Shown here: positions 8,825 through 18,633 of the stretch, in pieces
Layout of the letters: each line of letters opens with the position of its first letter
Numbering within the stretch: the stretch's first letter is position 1
Assembly (NCBI GenBank): GCA_963697285.1
Contig: CAVONI010000011.1
Location: forward strand, 310,001 to 374,000
Direction: 5' to 3'
Length of the DNA stretch: 64,000 bases
Source of the DNA: JAEUQQ01 sp963697285
GTDB lineage: Bacteria > Acidobacteriota > Vicinamibacteria > Vicinamibacterales > JAFNAJ01
The notes under the pieces: model-generated
Database searches by the model: none
Seen by the model: the letters and a program-made list of their open reading frames with translations, nothing else
What the model was told of the DNA's origin: nothing
Position numbers and translations under genes: made by a program

Positions 8825-11800
8825 ATGCACCTGCCGACCGCTGCCCTCGGGGCCCAGGACACCACGTCGTCGGTCGTCGAGATCGAGCTGACGAGCACGC
8901 CCCCGATCCTGCGGGTGCGTGCCGCTGACGGCGGGTGGCTCACGGTGCACAGCAGGCGCGACCCGCTCGCCGAGGCATACCAGCAGCTCGCCCATCTCGA
9001 GGTCGGAGGCACGGGAGTGCTCGTCATCGTGGGCGCCGGGCTGGGCTTCGTGACCGAGGCGGCCCGCGCGCGCTGGCCCCACGCGAGGATCGTCGTCGTC
9101 GAGCCCCTGGCATCCGTTGCGGAGGCTGCACGCGCCCGCACGCCCACCCTCTACGTGCCTGGGCACGTGAGCGTCGTGGCGGGGCCAGCCTTCGAGGGAG
9201 CCAATGACCTCTGGTCGGCCTTCGAACCACACGTGCAGGCAGGCGTCGCCCCGCCGATGTTCGTGCATCCCGTGCTCGGCCGGGCCCTTCCGGGGCCGAT
9301 GGCCGACGCGGCGCGGGTGGCCAGCCGCGCCATGGCCGCCGCCCGGATGAATGCCGAGGCCCGCGCGCAGAACGCGGGGCGATACCTGCTCAACACGCTG
9401 CGCAATGTGCGGCACCTCGTGAACGGGGCCGACGCCGCACGGCTGCAGGCGCAGTTCACAGGTGCGCCTGCCGTCGTGGTGGGTGCGGGACCGTCACTGG
9501 ATCATCAGGCCGACCTCCTGCGCCGACTCGAGTCGCGCGCCTTGGTCATCGCGACCGACACGGCCTGGAGACCCCTCGTCCGCGCCGGCGTGCATCCCCA
9601 TCTCGTGGTCGCGCTCGACCCGTCGCGTGACAACGGGCGGCACCTCGTGGGGATTCCTCACGCCCTGGAGACGTGGGTGGTGTCGGAAGGAAGTGTCGAT
9701 CCCGATGCGCTGCAGGAGCACGCCGGGAGGGTCGCCGTGTTCCGGGTGGCCGACCATCACCCGTGGCCGTGGCTGCGGCAACAGGGCACCGACGCTCCGA
9801 TGCTTCGCGCGTGGGGATCGGTGCTGACGACAGCCTTCGACCTCGCGATCGTGTGCGGCTGCAGCCCGATCGTCTTTGCCGGTGCCGACCTCGCGTTCAC
9901 CGACGGCCAGCCCTACTGCCGTGGCACCTCGCACGAAGCCTCGTGGGCCCGTCATGCCGCGCGCGGGGTCCGCCTCCGTCACATCTGGCGGCAGACGCTC
10001 GAGGCGCGGACGCTCATCGAGGTGCCGGGTGTGGCGGGCGCCCCTGTTGTCAGTGCGCCGCATCTCGTCGAGTTCCGCGACTGGATCGTCGCGCGCGCCG
10101 GCGACCTCGACGCGGGCCGTGTCGTCAATGCGTCGGGCGCCGGCATCCTGGTCGGCCCATCGCTCCGGCAGGCAGACCTCGCTGACACGGTGAAGACGTT
10201 CCCCGACCGCGATGGCGGCTTCTGCAGGATCATCCACCAGCGGCTGGCGCGACGACCCGATCGCGAACGGACGCGGCAACTGCGCGAGGCCCTGTCGTCC
10301 CTCGACGGGTCTCCCCGAGCCGTCACCCTGCCCGTCGATGCCTGGCAGCACTTCGGTGGGCCGGGCCTCGGCCTGGCCGACATCGTGTCGGCGGCCCGCG
10401 CGGCCGTGTCGTCGCTCGATGCGGCCGAAGCCCCACGCACAACGGATGAGGGAATCGCGCCACAGAGTCGGGTGGCAATCGGGGACGCGCAGTTGGCGTT
10501 GCGTTGGCACACGGCCGACAGGGTTGCTGCGATGCGGGCCCGGTTGACCGGCGACACCAGCGGGCTCGACGGCGGCGCCGCGCCGACGCCATCGCGTGCG
10601 GGTGCCGGTGCTGCCGACGTCGGGATTCAGGCAGCGCGCCTCATCGATCACCTCCTCGCCATGCCGCAGTTGGCATCCGAGGTCGGCGAGGACGGCGCGG
10701 CGGGATCTCCGTTGCACACCATTCCGTTGTCGATGCGATTTGTCTGGACCGACGCCGCGATGCCGCTGGTGGCCAGACTCGAAGAACTGCTGCTGGAGAT
10801 CGAGGGCGTTGACGCGGCGTCCTGCACACCCCGACCAGAGGACGGAAGCTACTGGACGGGACCGATCATGCCCGTCGCCGCAGAGGACGCAGACCTCGTC
10901 CCGCGCAGCGATAACGCCGATGCCCTCGCACGCCATGCGCTGATCATCGAACGGACGCTCGTCCTGCCGGGCGCGGTGACCTCAGACCGGCTGCGGCGGT
11001 TCACCAACGCGGTGCGCGACGGCCTCGCAGACCCGTGCCTGGTATCGGACGCCACGATGGATGTGCACGCAGCGTTCCTGGGAGGCGAGGCCGGGCTGTC
11101 GCTTCCGCTGCGTCCCGATGCGCTGATGCGCGCGGCGACGGGAATGCTCGCCCGGGCACAGGGTTCCGGAGATCCACGACTCACGCTGCTGGCGAGTCCC
11201 ATCGCGCTCGTTGAGCCGACCATCCTGACCGACCAGGGCCTTCCGCGCGGCTGGACGATCGCTGCCGCCGATCGCGATCACGCCATCTTCACCCCCGGCC
11301 GCTGCACGCAGAGTGTTCGCATCTCGGTCGAGGGATCCGTTACTGCAGGTACGACATGGCCTGAAGCGATCACGGGCGAGGTGCCCTGGGGCGGTGAAGG
11401 CGGTGCGCTGGCGTGGAACGCCGCCGACTCGCTCCTCCTCTGGCGCAGACGTCCCTCAGCGGACATAGGCGTTGCGCGCCTATCGTTCCGGCCAGTCCAC
11501 GTGACCGTCTCGGGCGACACGCTGCTGCTGGCAGACATGGCGAACGGCATCTGGCGGTGGTCACCGCAACACGAGCCGGCACGGGTCGCGACGATGCCGG
11601 GATCGGGGATTCCGCGGTTTGAAGGCGACACGCTGCTGGTCGCGCCGATGGTCCGCGCCCAGGACGGGCGCGTGTCTCGTCGCCGGTTGCCGTACGAGTG
11701 GCGGATCGAGCCCACAACGGGCGCGTGCGTCGAGACGGCCGCGCGACCCGCAGGGCAGTGTGCGAAGGTCGCTCGCCGCGACCGATGGACGGCACGGAGT

Positions 11801-12067
11801 CACCCGTTCGCCGACCTGGTTGGTCTCGAGCGAGAGGACGGGCACGCGCTGCTGCTCGCGTGCTACGCCCCGCTCGGCGTCGCATGGGCAGGATCGTCGC
11901 TGATCGTCACGAGCAGCGACGGCGCCGTGCTCGTCTTCGGCCGGCTGCTCGACCGCCTCGACGCGCTCGTGGGCGACGCCGGTGGCGGCGCCCACCGGTC
12001 ATCAACTTCAACCGGGCCGATCTCCATCAGCGACACCCGAGTGGGCGCGTGTTCATCTGCTTCCTGA
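8825..12067 (+). CDS. Maf-type (MptE-like/DUF115) flagellin glycosylation protein, large form
   Basis: Maf proteins transfer nonulosonic acids onto flagellin before export in Campylobacter, Aeromonas and Clostridium. This 1080-aa protein has an N-terminal Rossmann-like unit (VIVGAGLGFVTEAA, 67-80) and the MptE-like core at about 180-460, with VVVGAGPSLD (217-226) and FAGADLAFTDGQPYCRG (351-367). Roughly 600 residues follow, far more than in ordinary Maf (about 600-700 aa total). The last 300 are beta-strand-like and Trp/Gly-rich and resemble a propeller or sugar-binding domain, but no family is recognised. The ATG at 8825 is the first in frame; a later start is possible because the first 20 residues look unstructured. 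It heads a four-gene overlapping plus-strand operon. Confidence 0.82.
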   Translation: MHLPTAALGAQDTTSSVVEIELTSTPPILRVRAADGGWLTVHSRRDPLAEAYQQLAHLEVGGTGVLVIVGAGLGFVTEAARARWPHARIVVVEPLASVAEAARARTPTLYVPGHVSVVAGPAFEGANDLWSAFEPHVQAGVAPPMFVHPVLGRALPGPMADAARVASRAMAAARMNAEARAQNAGRYLLNTLRNVRHLVNGADAARLQAQFTGAPAVVVGAGPSLDHQADLLRRLESRALVIATDTAWRPLVRAGVHPHLVVALDPSRDNGRHLVGIPHALETWVVSEGSVDPDALQEHAGRVAVFRVADHHPWPWLRQQGTDAPMLRAWGSVLTTAFDLAIVCGCSPIVFAGADLAFTDGQPYCRGTSHEASWARHAARGVRLRHIWRQTLEARTLIEVPGVAGAPVVSAPHLVEFRDWIVARAGDLDAGRVVNASGAGILVGPSLRQADLADTVKTFPDRDGGFCRIIHQRLARRPDRERTRQLREALSSLDGSPRAVTLPVDAWQHFGGPGLGLADIVSAARAAVSSLDAAEAPRTTDEGIAPQSRVAIGDAQLALRWHTADRVAAMRARLTGDTSGLDGGAAPTPSRAGAGAADVGIQAARLIDHLLAMPQLASEVGEDGAAGSPLHTIPLSMRFVWTDAAMPLVARLEELLLEIEGVDAASCTPRPEDGSYWTGPIMPVAAEDADLVPRSDNADALARHALIIERTLVLPGAVTSDRLRRFTNAVRDGLADPCLVSDATMDVHAAFLGGEAGLSLPLRPDALMRAATGMLARAQGSGDPRLTLLASPIALVEPTILTDQGLPRGWTIAAADRDHAIFTPGRCTQSVRISVEGSVTAGTTWPEAITGEVPWGGEGGALAWNAADSLLLWRRRPSADIGVARLSFRPVHVTVSGDTLLLADMANGIWRWSPQHEPARVATMPGSGIPRFEGDTLLVAPMVRAQDGRVSRRRLPYEWRIEPTTGACVETAARPAGQCAKVARRDRWTARSHPFADLVGLEREDGHALLLACYAPLGVAWAGSSLIVTSSDGAVLVFGRLLDRLDALVGDAGGGAHRSSTSTGPISISDTRVGACSSAS

Positions 12068-13560
12068 TTCCGTCGGTGTTCGAAGAGGTCCGCGCACGGC
12101 ACCTGTGCGTCTTCTACAAGCAGCTGGGTGCCTTCGGCGCGGCCAACGCCGCGTTCATCGGAGAGCCTGACTACTTTCGCGCCCCCGCGGAACTGGAAGC
12201 CGAGGGCCGCCCGGAATGGCTCGCCAGTTGGCGCGAGGCCTACGGTTACGAGCCACCAGCGAGCCTCGACGGCGTGCACGTCAGACCGCTGCCTTGTGAC
12301 CTGTTCGCAGCGCGCCACCGACGAGTGCAGTCGAGTTGGAAGCTCTACGGGAACATGGTCACCCGCAGGCTCCCTGAACTGGAGTCAGCCTTCTCGAACG
12401 CGTTCGACTCGCTCGCCAGCGTCGGCCCTGTCGAGGCCGTCCTCACCTTTGCCAACAACCCCAGCGTGTCGAACGTGGCCCGGCAACGCGGCGTGCCGGT
12501 GGTGCACAACGAGTTCGGTCCCCTCAGGACGCCCGCCTACGTGATGACCGGGTACTGGGACCTCGGGGGCGTGAGCCGTGGGTCCGACGCCGCGCGCCGT
12601 TTTCGCGCCTTCTGCAGGGAATCGGCACTCGACGCCGTGCCCCTGTTGAGCCGCGCGGAGATCCTGCACGTCCTCCGCCGGACGCCGATCGCCGATGCTC
12701 CCGAGGCCGCACGCGCGCGGTATCGCGTCGGGCTGGCCCTGCAGGGCGAGGAGAACGCCTGCGTGCACGGCATCGGCGCGCTCGACCTGCTCTCGTTCGC
12801 GAGGCGGCACTACCGCCGCGATGAGACCGTCGTGCGGTACCATCCGGCTGGCCTCGCCCGATATGCAGACACCCTGTGCGCAACCGACGATTCCCCTGGC
12901 GCGACGGAATTCATCCAGCAATGCGAGACGATCCTGACCGTCAACTCGGGCACCGCGCTCGAGGCGGTCCTGCTGGGCCGGCGGGCGGTGGTCGTCGGCG
13001 ACAGCCCGATGTCGCTGGTCGCTGCGCGGACCTTCGACGCAGCCCCCCGCAGGTCAGCCGCGGCACACCTGCGAGCCCTGAACTTCCTCGTGTTCGGGTA
13101 CCTGGTGCCCGCGCAACTGATGTTCGACCCGGAGTACGTGCGCTGGCGGCTGACGCTGCCCTCTGAGCTCGCCATCTACAGGTATCACCAGCGCTGGTAC
13201 CACGCGCAGTTGACAGCCTGCGCGCCTCCTGAGGCAGCTGCGGTCGCCCTCTCGGTGGCCTCCAAGCTGCTCCACGCGATCCCCGACGGTGACCTGCCAC
13301 GGCGATACGCGGTGTTCGGCACCGGAGCAGCAACGCCCGGCCTGATTTCACAACTACCCCGCCGCCGCTTTGACCTCGTCGGCGCGTTCGACAATGACCG
13401 CGCGAAATGGGGCCAGCGTATTGCCGGACTCACCATCGCCCCACCCCGCTACCTCGCGAAGACCGACGTGATCGTCTCGTCGCTGACGCACGCGGATGCG
13501 ATGGTCGACCAACTGCGTGCTCTCGGCTACGAGCCGGCACAGATCGTGCGCCTCCGATGA
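12049..13560 (+). CDS. Capsule-synthesis-like glycosyltransferase with C-terminal Rossmann module
   Basis: With GTG at 12049 the product is 503 aa. The middle resembles the KpsC/KpsS capsule-synthesis fold: VALQGEENACVHG-like strand, RYHPAGLARYAD and ILTVNSGTALEAVLLGRRAVV, matching the family HP and NSxxxxEAxxxG signatures. The last 85 residues form a Rossmann-like unit (YAVFGTGAATPGLI, GAFDNDRAKWG). The frame is open upstream to 11698, but that part is Arg-rich and antisense-like. It overlaps the Maf gene by 19 bases, and its stop overlaps the next ATG (ATGA). Likely a transferase building the flagellar glycan; the sugar is unknown. Confidence 0.7.
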   Translation: MFICFLIPSVFEEVRARHLCVFYKQLGAFGAANAAFIGEPDYFRAPAELEAEGRPEWLASWREAYGYEPPASLDGVHVRPLPCDLFAARHRRVQSSWKLYGNMVTRRLPELESAFSNAFDSLASVGPVEAVLTFANNPSVSNVARQRGVPVVHNEFGPLRTPAYVMTGYWDLGGVSRGSDAARRFRAFCRESALDAVPLLSRAEILHVLRRTPIADAPEAARARYRVGLALQGEENACVHGIGALDLLSFARRHYRRDETVVRYHPAGLARYADTLCATDDSPGATEFIQQCETILTVNSGTALEAVLLGRRAVVVGDSPMSLVAARTFDAAPRRSAAAHLRALNFLVFGYLVPAQLMFDPEYVRWRLTLPSELAIYRYHQRWYHAQLTACAPPEAAAVALSVASKLLHAIPDGDLPRRYAVFGTGAATPGLISQLPRRRFDLVGAFDNDRAKWGQRIAGLTIAPPRYLAKTDVIVSSLTHADAMVDQLRALGYEPAQIVRLR

Positions 13561-16439
13561 GTCCGCTGACACCTTCGCCCCACGATGCCATCCTCGTGGT
13601 CTACCCGTTCTGCCTCGATCACGTGGGCCACGGCAATATCCAGCGCATCCTGGCGGTGGCGCGGTACTTCGCGACGACCGGCACCGCGGTGGATCTCGTC
13701 TACCAGGGCAGCCCGCGCGTGCCGAAGGTCGAAGCCCAGTACGCGGGGTTCAGGCGTGTCTTCGCGGTCGACGGCGCCGCCACGTCGAGCGAAGAGGACG
13801 CGTGCGCCCGCCGGGTGGCTGCCTTCTACAGTGGCCACGAACTGCCGCGCGTTCACATGCGCCCGTCGGCTGCCCTCACCACGCTGGTGAGAAGCCTGAT
13901 CGATGCCGAGCCCTACAGGGCGGTCATCGCCACGTACGCCTTCACGGCGCCGATCTTCGCCGGCCTGCGCCGGCGCGTGTTGCGGGTGTGCGACGTCCAG
14001 GACGTGATGCACGAGCACGCGGCTGCCTGCGAAGGTGCCACGGGGCGTGCGAGCAGCTTCGACATGCCCGCGGCCACCGAGACATTCCTGTGGCGCCAGT
14101 GGGACGTGCTCGTGGCGATCACGCCCGAGGACTGCGCGCGCATTCGTCGTGATGCCCTTCCCCGACAGCACGTGATCAGTGCGCGGCACTCCGTGGCTAC
14201 CCTGGCGCCCACCGCGTCGCCGGGCCTCGACGACGTGGCCTTCTACGCGGGCAGCGACAACCAGTCGAACGTGCAGTCGGTCACGTGGTTGCTCGAACGC
14301 GTGTGGCCGCTCGTGCGCCGGGCGCGGCCCGCCGCGCGACTCCGCGTGGCAGGCCTGATCTGCTCGGCCCTGCCCGAACACCTGCGAAGGGCGCCGGGCG
14401 TCGAGGTCCTCGGATTCCAGCGAGACGTCAGCCAAGAGATCGCAACGTGCGGCGTCCTCGTGGCGCCCTACCTCTACGGGTCCGGTTTGAAGATCAAGGT
14501 CGTCGAGGCGGCCTGCGCGGGCAAGGCGATCGTGACGACGTCAGCGGGGCTCGCCGGTTCGGGTCTCGACCCGGGCCGTGCCCTCGCGGTCCACGACGAT
14601 CCGGAGGCATTCGCCGGTACGGTAGCCGACCTCCTCGGCGATCGCGCGCGTCGCGGGGTTCTCGCCGAGACCGGGCGCATCCAGGCGGCTGCGTTGTTCT
14701 CGCCCGAGGCCTGCTATGCGCCGATCCGTACGGCGATCACCCTTCTCGACGTGCCCCCTCTCGCAGATGGCGTCTCCGGTGCGCCCCCTGTGGCGCTTGA
14801 CCGCCTCGCACTCGTCGTCGATCACGTCCGGCCGGCGCGATTGATCCTGTGGGGAAACGGCTCGCACACGCGCATGCTGTTGAGGGCCCTTGCCACGCGT
14901 GACGTGGCCGCACACCTCATCGTCGACGGACGCGGGCGCGTGCCGGGCACGAGTCCGGAAGGCCTTCCGGTCGTGCCGGCGTCGGACGTCGAGCACCAGC
15001 CCGGCGACCTGATCGTGCTGTCGTCTGAGACGTTCGAGCCGGAGATGTGGCGCGACCTCGCAGTGGTGCGCGACGCTGGCGGACAGGTGCTCGGCCTGTC
15101 CAATTCCTCGTACATCAGCCGCGGACTCCTCGATGCGCTGTCGAGCGGCGTGCGCGCGCAGATCGGCGCATCCCCGGATGCCTCACGCTCTGCAGGCGCC
15201 TGCGTGCTCTGGGATGCCGGTGCGGGTCGCGAACGCTGGTGGAGGGTGTGCCTGGTGCACGACCTTGCGGACGCCGCCCAGCGAACCGGGATCCTGCCGA
15301 TCGTGGTGTGGCCGGCCTCGCTCGCGTCTGACATCCCGGTGCTGGGCGACATGCCCGCCGCGGCTCGCGTGCTGCCCATTCTCGAGTTGAGCGGCTGGAG
15401 CGTCGAAGCGCAGGACGTGGAAGGCGGCGCACCGGGACTCACCCGCGCCTCTGACCTGATGACGAAGACAACGCGCGAGGCGCTGGCGCGGCTTGCCTGC
15501 CGGCGCGACGACGTGCTCGTGGTGATCGAGCCGTCTCTCTCGGAGTGCCTGGGCCTGGCACGCGCACTCGAGACGGTCGGCGTGACGGATCGCCCGAAGG
15601 TCGTCGTGTGGACGAGTGGGCTCCAGGTCGAGACGCTGCAACTCGACGACGACGAGCGGCGCGCCTACTGGCGCCTGGCCATCAGCGCGCTCGACGACGC
15701 GGCAGACGGACGATTCGCCGTCGTTGGGCCCGACGCAGCGATCTCTGCGCCATCCGCAGCATTCCTGCGACGCACTGTCCATGCCACCGGGTACCCGGCG
15801 ATCCTGAACGCGCCAGGGCCGCACGCGCGGCGACCACACGTGGTCTGTCTCGGCCACGTCGGCGTTCCTCGCGTGCGCCCCATGCTCGAAGCACTCGTGA
15901 ATGCCTTCGGCGAGTCGTACCCGCCGTCGGAAGGCCCGACGATCGCGTGGCGTTCGGATCAGCACGACGGCCGACCGGGGGCGCGGCCGCAGTGGGCCAT
16001 CGACCTCGCGTCGACGCTCGGCATCACCCTGCTGGACGACGCTGTCCCGTCGGCCGTGCGAGACGCCCTTGCCGACGCCGACGTTGTCGCCGTCCTGAGC
16101 GATTCGGGGCAAGAGTGGATCACTGCGGCGCGAGCGCACGCGCGCGCCTCGGGCGCCTCCGTCGTGACGCCCGCAGGGTCCGACGATCTGGTGGCGCAGG
16201 TGGAACTGGCCCTGGATCGCCACCGCGTGCGCCAAACGTCCGGCGATGGGCATCTTCTCCGGATGGATACCCCAGCGGCGGCGGGCGCCGATGGCGCGCT
16301 CGCCCGCCTGCTCAATGCCGTTGCCGGTCACCGAGCGGTCGTGACCGCCATGCCAACCCCGGCGACGCAAGCGTCGCCGCAGCCTGCGTCGCCCGAAACG
16401 TCATCACCATGGAGTCCCGTCAATGACGTCGCTGTCTGA
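13557..16439 (+). CDS. GT4 glycosyltransferase fused to Rossmann module and unknown C-terminal domain
   Basis: A 960-aa multidomain protein. Residues about 10-395 are a GT-B/GT4 transferase with VAPYLYGSGLKIKVVEAACA (302-321) as donor-binding region and SAGLAGSGL. Residues about 428-515 are the repeated Rossmann-like unit (LILWGNGSHTRMLL, LIVDGRGRVPG). The remaining 440 residues look like a second GT-B-like fold without recognisable motifs, ending in a Thr/Pro/Ser-rich tail. ATG at 13557 overlaps the previous stop. The ORF is open upstream to 13407, but the overlap and N-terminal fold support 13557. Role in glycan assembly is inferred from context. Confidence 0.75.
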   Translation: MSPLTPSPHDAILVVYPFCLDHVGHGNIQRILAVARYFATTGTAVDLVYQGSPRVPKVEAQYAGFRRVFAVDGAATSSEEDACARRVAAFYSGHELPRVHMRPSAALTTLVRSLIDAEPYRAVIATYAFTAPIFAGLRRRVLRVCDVQDVMHEHAAACEGATGRASSFDMPAATETFLWRQWDVLVAITPEDCARIRRDALPRQHVISARHSVATLAPTASPGLDDVAFYAGSDNQSNVQSVTWLLERVWPLVRRARPAARLRVAGLICSALPEHLRRAPGVEVLGFQRDVSQEIATCGVLVAPYLYGSGLKIKVVEAACAGKAIVTTSAGLAGSGLDPGRALAVHDDPEAFAGTVADLLGDRARRGVLAETGRIQAAALFSPEACYAPIRTAITLLDVPPLADGVSGAPPVALDRLALVVDHVRPARLILWGNGSHTRMLLRALATRDVAAHLIVDGRGRVPGTSPEGLPVVPASDVEHQPGDLIVLSSETFEPEMWRDLAVVRDAGGQVLGLSNSSYISRGLLDALSSGVRAQIGASPDASRSAGACVLWDAGAGRERWWRVCLVHDLADAAQRTGILPIVVWPASLASDIPVLGDMPAAARVLPILELSGWSVEAQDVEGGAPGLTRASDLMTKTTREALARLACRRDDVLVVIEPSLSECLGLARALETVGVTDRPKVVVWTSGLQVETLQLDDDERRAYWRLAISALDDAADGRFAVVGPDAAISAPSAAFLRRTVHATGYPAILNAPGPHARRPHVVCLGHVGVPRVRPMLEALVNAFGESYPPSEGPTIAWRSDQHDGRPGARPQWAIDLASTLGITLLDDAVPSAVRDALADADVVAVLSDSGQEWITAARAHARASGASVVTPAGSDDLVAQVELALDRHRVRQTSGDGHLLRMDTPAAAGADGALARLLNAVAGHRAVVTAMPTPATQASPQPASPETSSPWSPVNDVAV

Positions 16440-17436
16440 ACTGCTCGCCGCCCTGGCCGCCATGCCTGCCGACTGGCACGGCGCCGGCTGCCTCGAGATG
16501 CCGAACCTGGAGGCGCTGGCACGCCACGCGTCCTCGCGGAGGATTCGACACTCGGTCGAGACCGGTGCCGGCAAGAGCACCGTGCTCCTGTCGCACCTCA
16601 GCGAACACCACGTGGTGTTTGCGCTCGACGCCGGAGAGAGCCTCACGCGTGCGGCCGACAGCAGCCTGCTCCGCAAGGAACGGGTCGAGTTCGTGGACGG
16701 TCCGTCCCAACACACCGTGCAGGCGCACCGCTTCACCGAGCCGCTCCAGTTGGTGTTCCTCGACGGCCCGCACGGATACCCGTTCCCCGACATGGAGTAC
16801 TGGAAGCTCTATCCTCACCTCGAGGCAGGCGGCTTGCTCGTCGTGGACGACATCCACATCCCGACGATTCGACACCTGTTCGACTTCCTCTGCGAGGATG
16901 CGATGTTCAGGTTGCTCGAAACCGTGGGCAAGACCGCGTTCTTCGAGCGGACGACGGCCGAGACCTTCTCACCGGTCGAGGACGGCTGGTGGCTGCAGAA
17001 TTACAACGTGCGCCGGTTCCCCGTGCCGTACGAACACATCACGGCAAGCGGCGACACCCCGGGCCGCCTGGGCGTGGGCGAACGCAACGACGACCCGGCG
17101 GTGTATCGCGACCGCCTGCTCCCGCTGGTCGCCCACTGGGAGAACCAGCAGGCGCGGATCGCCATCTTCGGGATTGGCGGACACACCGACCAGCTCCTGC
17201 GCCACGTGCCGGAACTCACGCGCCTCGACATCGTGGCGTATCTCGACACGAACCCCGCATGCCACGGCACCCTGTACCGCGACGTCGCCGTGCAGCCGCC
17301 GGAGTGGGCGCCGGGCAATGCCGACCTCGTGCTGTGCTCGTCGTACGCGCACGAGCTCACGCAGTTGCAGCTGCTCGATCCGCTTCCCGTCAAGGCGGTG
17401 CTGTCGCACCCGGTGCATCCCCCTCACGACCGGTAA
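16423..17436 (+). CDS. Class I SAM methyltransferase with C-terminal Rossmann module
   Basis: A 337-aa protein. The N-terminal 200 residues match Methyltransf_24-type enzymes: HSVETGAGKSTVLLS (SAM motif I), FALDAGES at strand 2, LVFLDGPHGYPFPDMEYWKL and GGLLVVDDIHIPTI. The C-terminal 90 residues are the Rossmann-like unit (RIAIFGIGGHTDQLL, AYLDTNPACHG). Together this suggests O- or N-methylation of a sugar or of flagellin. It overlaps the upstream gene by 17 bases and ends in a 13-base tail-to-tail overlap with the convergent glycosyltransferase gene. Confidence 0.82.
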   Translation: MTSLSELLAALAAMPADWHGAGCLEMPNLEALARHASSRRIRHSVETGAGKSTVLLSHLSEHHVVFALDAGESLTRAADSSLLRKERVEFVDGPSQHTVQAHRFTEPLQLVFLDGPHGYPFPDMEYWKLYPHLEAGGLLVVDDIHIPTIRHLFDFLCEDAMFRLLETVGKTAFFERTTAETFSPVEDGWWLQNYNVRRFPVPYEHITASGDTPGRLGVGERNDDPAVYRDRLLPLVAHWENQQARIAIFGIGGHTDQLLRHVPELTRLDIVAYLDTNPACHGTLYRDVAVQPPEWAPGNADLVLCSSYAHELTQLQLLDPLPVKAVLSHPVHPPHDR

Positions 17437-18554
17437 AGCGTGTCGAACTCCTCGACCATGCAATCCCAGTCGTAGTCTCGCTCGACGAGCCTGCGGGCGC
17501 CACGCACCACGCGGGCCAGGCGCGCGGGATCGGCCAGTGCCGCAACGATGTCGTCGGCCAGTGCGCGGGGGGCCGTCGCGCCGGTCACGAGGCCCGTCCG
17601 ACCGTGACGCAGGAAGTCGTCGAGGCCCGCGGCCGATCGGGCCAGCACCGGCACGCCAATCGCCATGGCTTCGAGCACCGCGAGGCCCTGGCCTTCGTCG
17701 GATGACATCGACACGAAGAGATCCCACCCGGCGAGGTGGCGGCGGACGTCACGCACCATGCCCGTCAGCGTCACGACGTTGTCGAGTCCCGCCGACTTGA
17801 TTCGTTGCCGCAGGACCGCGGCGTATGCGTCGTCTGCGACGGGGCCGACAAGTTCCAGCGTCGCCCCCGGCATCCTCGATCGGGCCACCGCGAACGCATC
17901 GACCAGCGCGAGTTGGCCCTTCCTCGGCTCGATACGCCCGACGAACCCCAGGCGAACCGGATGTCGCGATCCCGCCCCGGCTGGTTCATCCAGTCGACTC
18001 GAGCGACACCGAAGCTCGTCGAGCGGAAGACCCCACGGCAGGTACACGAGGCGCGAGGCGGGCACGCCGCCAGCGCGGAGCTGCTTTCGATACGCGTGCG
18101 CCGAGCACACCACGCGATCGGCGCGCGCGAAGCCCCAGAGGTCCTGCAGGTTCATCCACGCGGGGCGACCCTGTCCCCAGCTGTACATCTGCGCCACGAC
18201 TGGCACGCGCATGCCGGCCTGTTCGCGCGCCATCACGGCGCCGCACGCCGGCACGCCGGCGTGCGCGTGGATCGCGCACGGACGCAGCCGGCGCAACAAC
18301 TCCGCCAGGCGTGCCGTTGACGCCCAGAACACGTCGGCGTCGCGGTGAAAGAGGTCGATCGAGTGATGGATGACGCCTGCATCGCGCAACCGGCGCCGAT
18401 AGGCGGGCCAGTCGGCCAGATCACCGCCCCGTCCCGTCGTGACGAGAACCACCGGGCGGACACGGCGCTGATCCTCGCAGAGCCGGGTGATGACACCACC
18501 GGCGCCACTCCAGAGGAACGGGGCCACGTGCAGGATCGGACGACGCGGGATCAT
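17424..18554 (-). CDS. GT4-family glycosyltransferase
   Basis: A compact 376-aa GT-B enzyme. The N-terminus ILHVAPFLWSGAGGVITRL has the glycine-rich acceptor loop. The donor domain begins RLGFVGRIEPRKGQLALVDA, and SSDEGQGLAVLEAMAIGVPV holds the EX7E motif. ATG at 18554 (IPRRPILHV follows) is chosen; the open frame upstream is low complexity and would overlap nadE. Its 3' end overlaps the convergent methyltransferase gene. Probably part of the same glycan system. Confidence 0.85.
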   Translation of the reverse strand: MIPRRPILHVAPFLWSGAGGVITRLCEDQRRVRPVVLVTTGRGGDLADWPAYRRRLRDAGVIHHSIDLFHRDADVFWASTARLAELLRRLRPCAIHAHAGVPACGAVMAREQAGMRVPVVAQMYSWGQGRPAWMNLQDLWGFARADRVVCSAHAYRKQLRAGGVPASRLVYLPWGLPLDELRCRSSRLDEPAGAGSRHPVRLGFVGRIEPRKGQLALVDAFAVARSRMPGATLELVGPVADDAYAAVLRQRIKSAGLDNVVTLTGMVRDVRRHLAGWDLFVSMSSDEGQGLAVLEAMAIGVPVLARSAAGLDDFLRHGRTGLVTGATAPRALADDIVAALADPARLARVVRGARRLVERDYDWDCMVEEFDTLYRS

Positions 18555-18633
18555 GGGGTCTCGGCAGGCGGCACCGACACCACGACGTGACGGGACGTCG
18601 CCGCCTGCAGCCGGCGCGGTGCCGTCGCGCTGG

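Noticed and set aside
6916..8928. 670-aa plus-strand ORF opposite the pyruvyl transferase-like gene
   Set aside because: No motif, biased composition; the opposite strand has SGRYH and SNT signatures.
11698..12048. N-terminal extension of the capsule-type transferase to 11698
   Set aside because: Arg-rich and overlaps the 3' part of the Maf gene by 370 bases; the conserved fold begins at the GTG at 12049.
17437..17460. TAAAG motif after the methyltransferase stop as a sigma-28 promoter
   Set aside because: No GCCGAT-like element at the required 11-12 base spacing.
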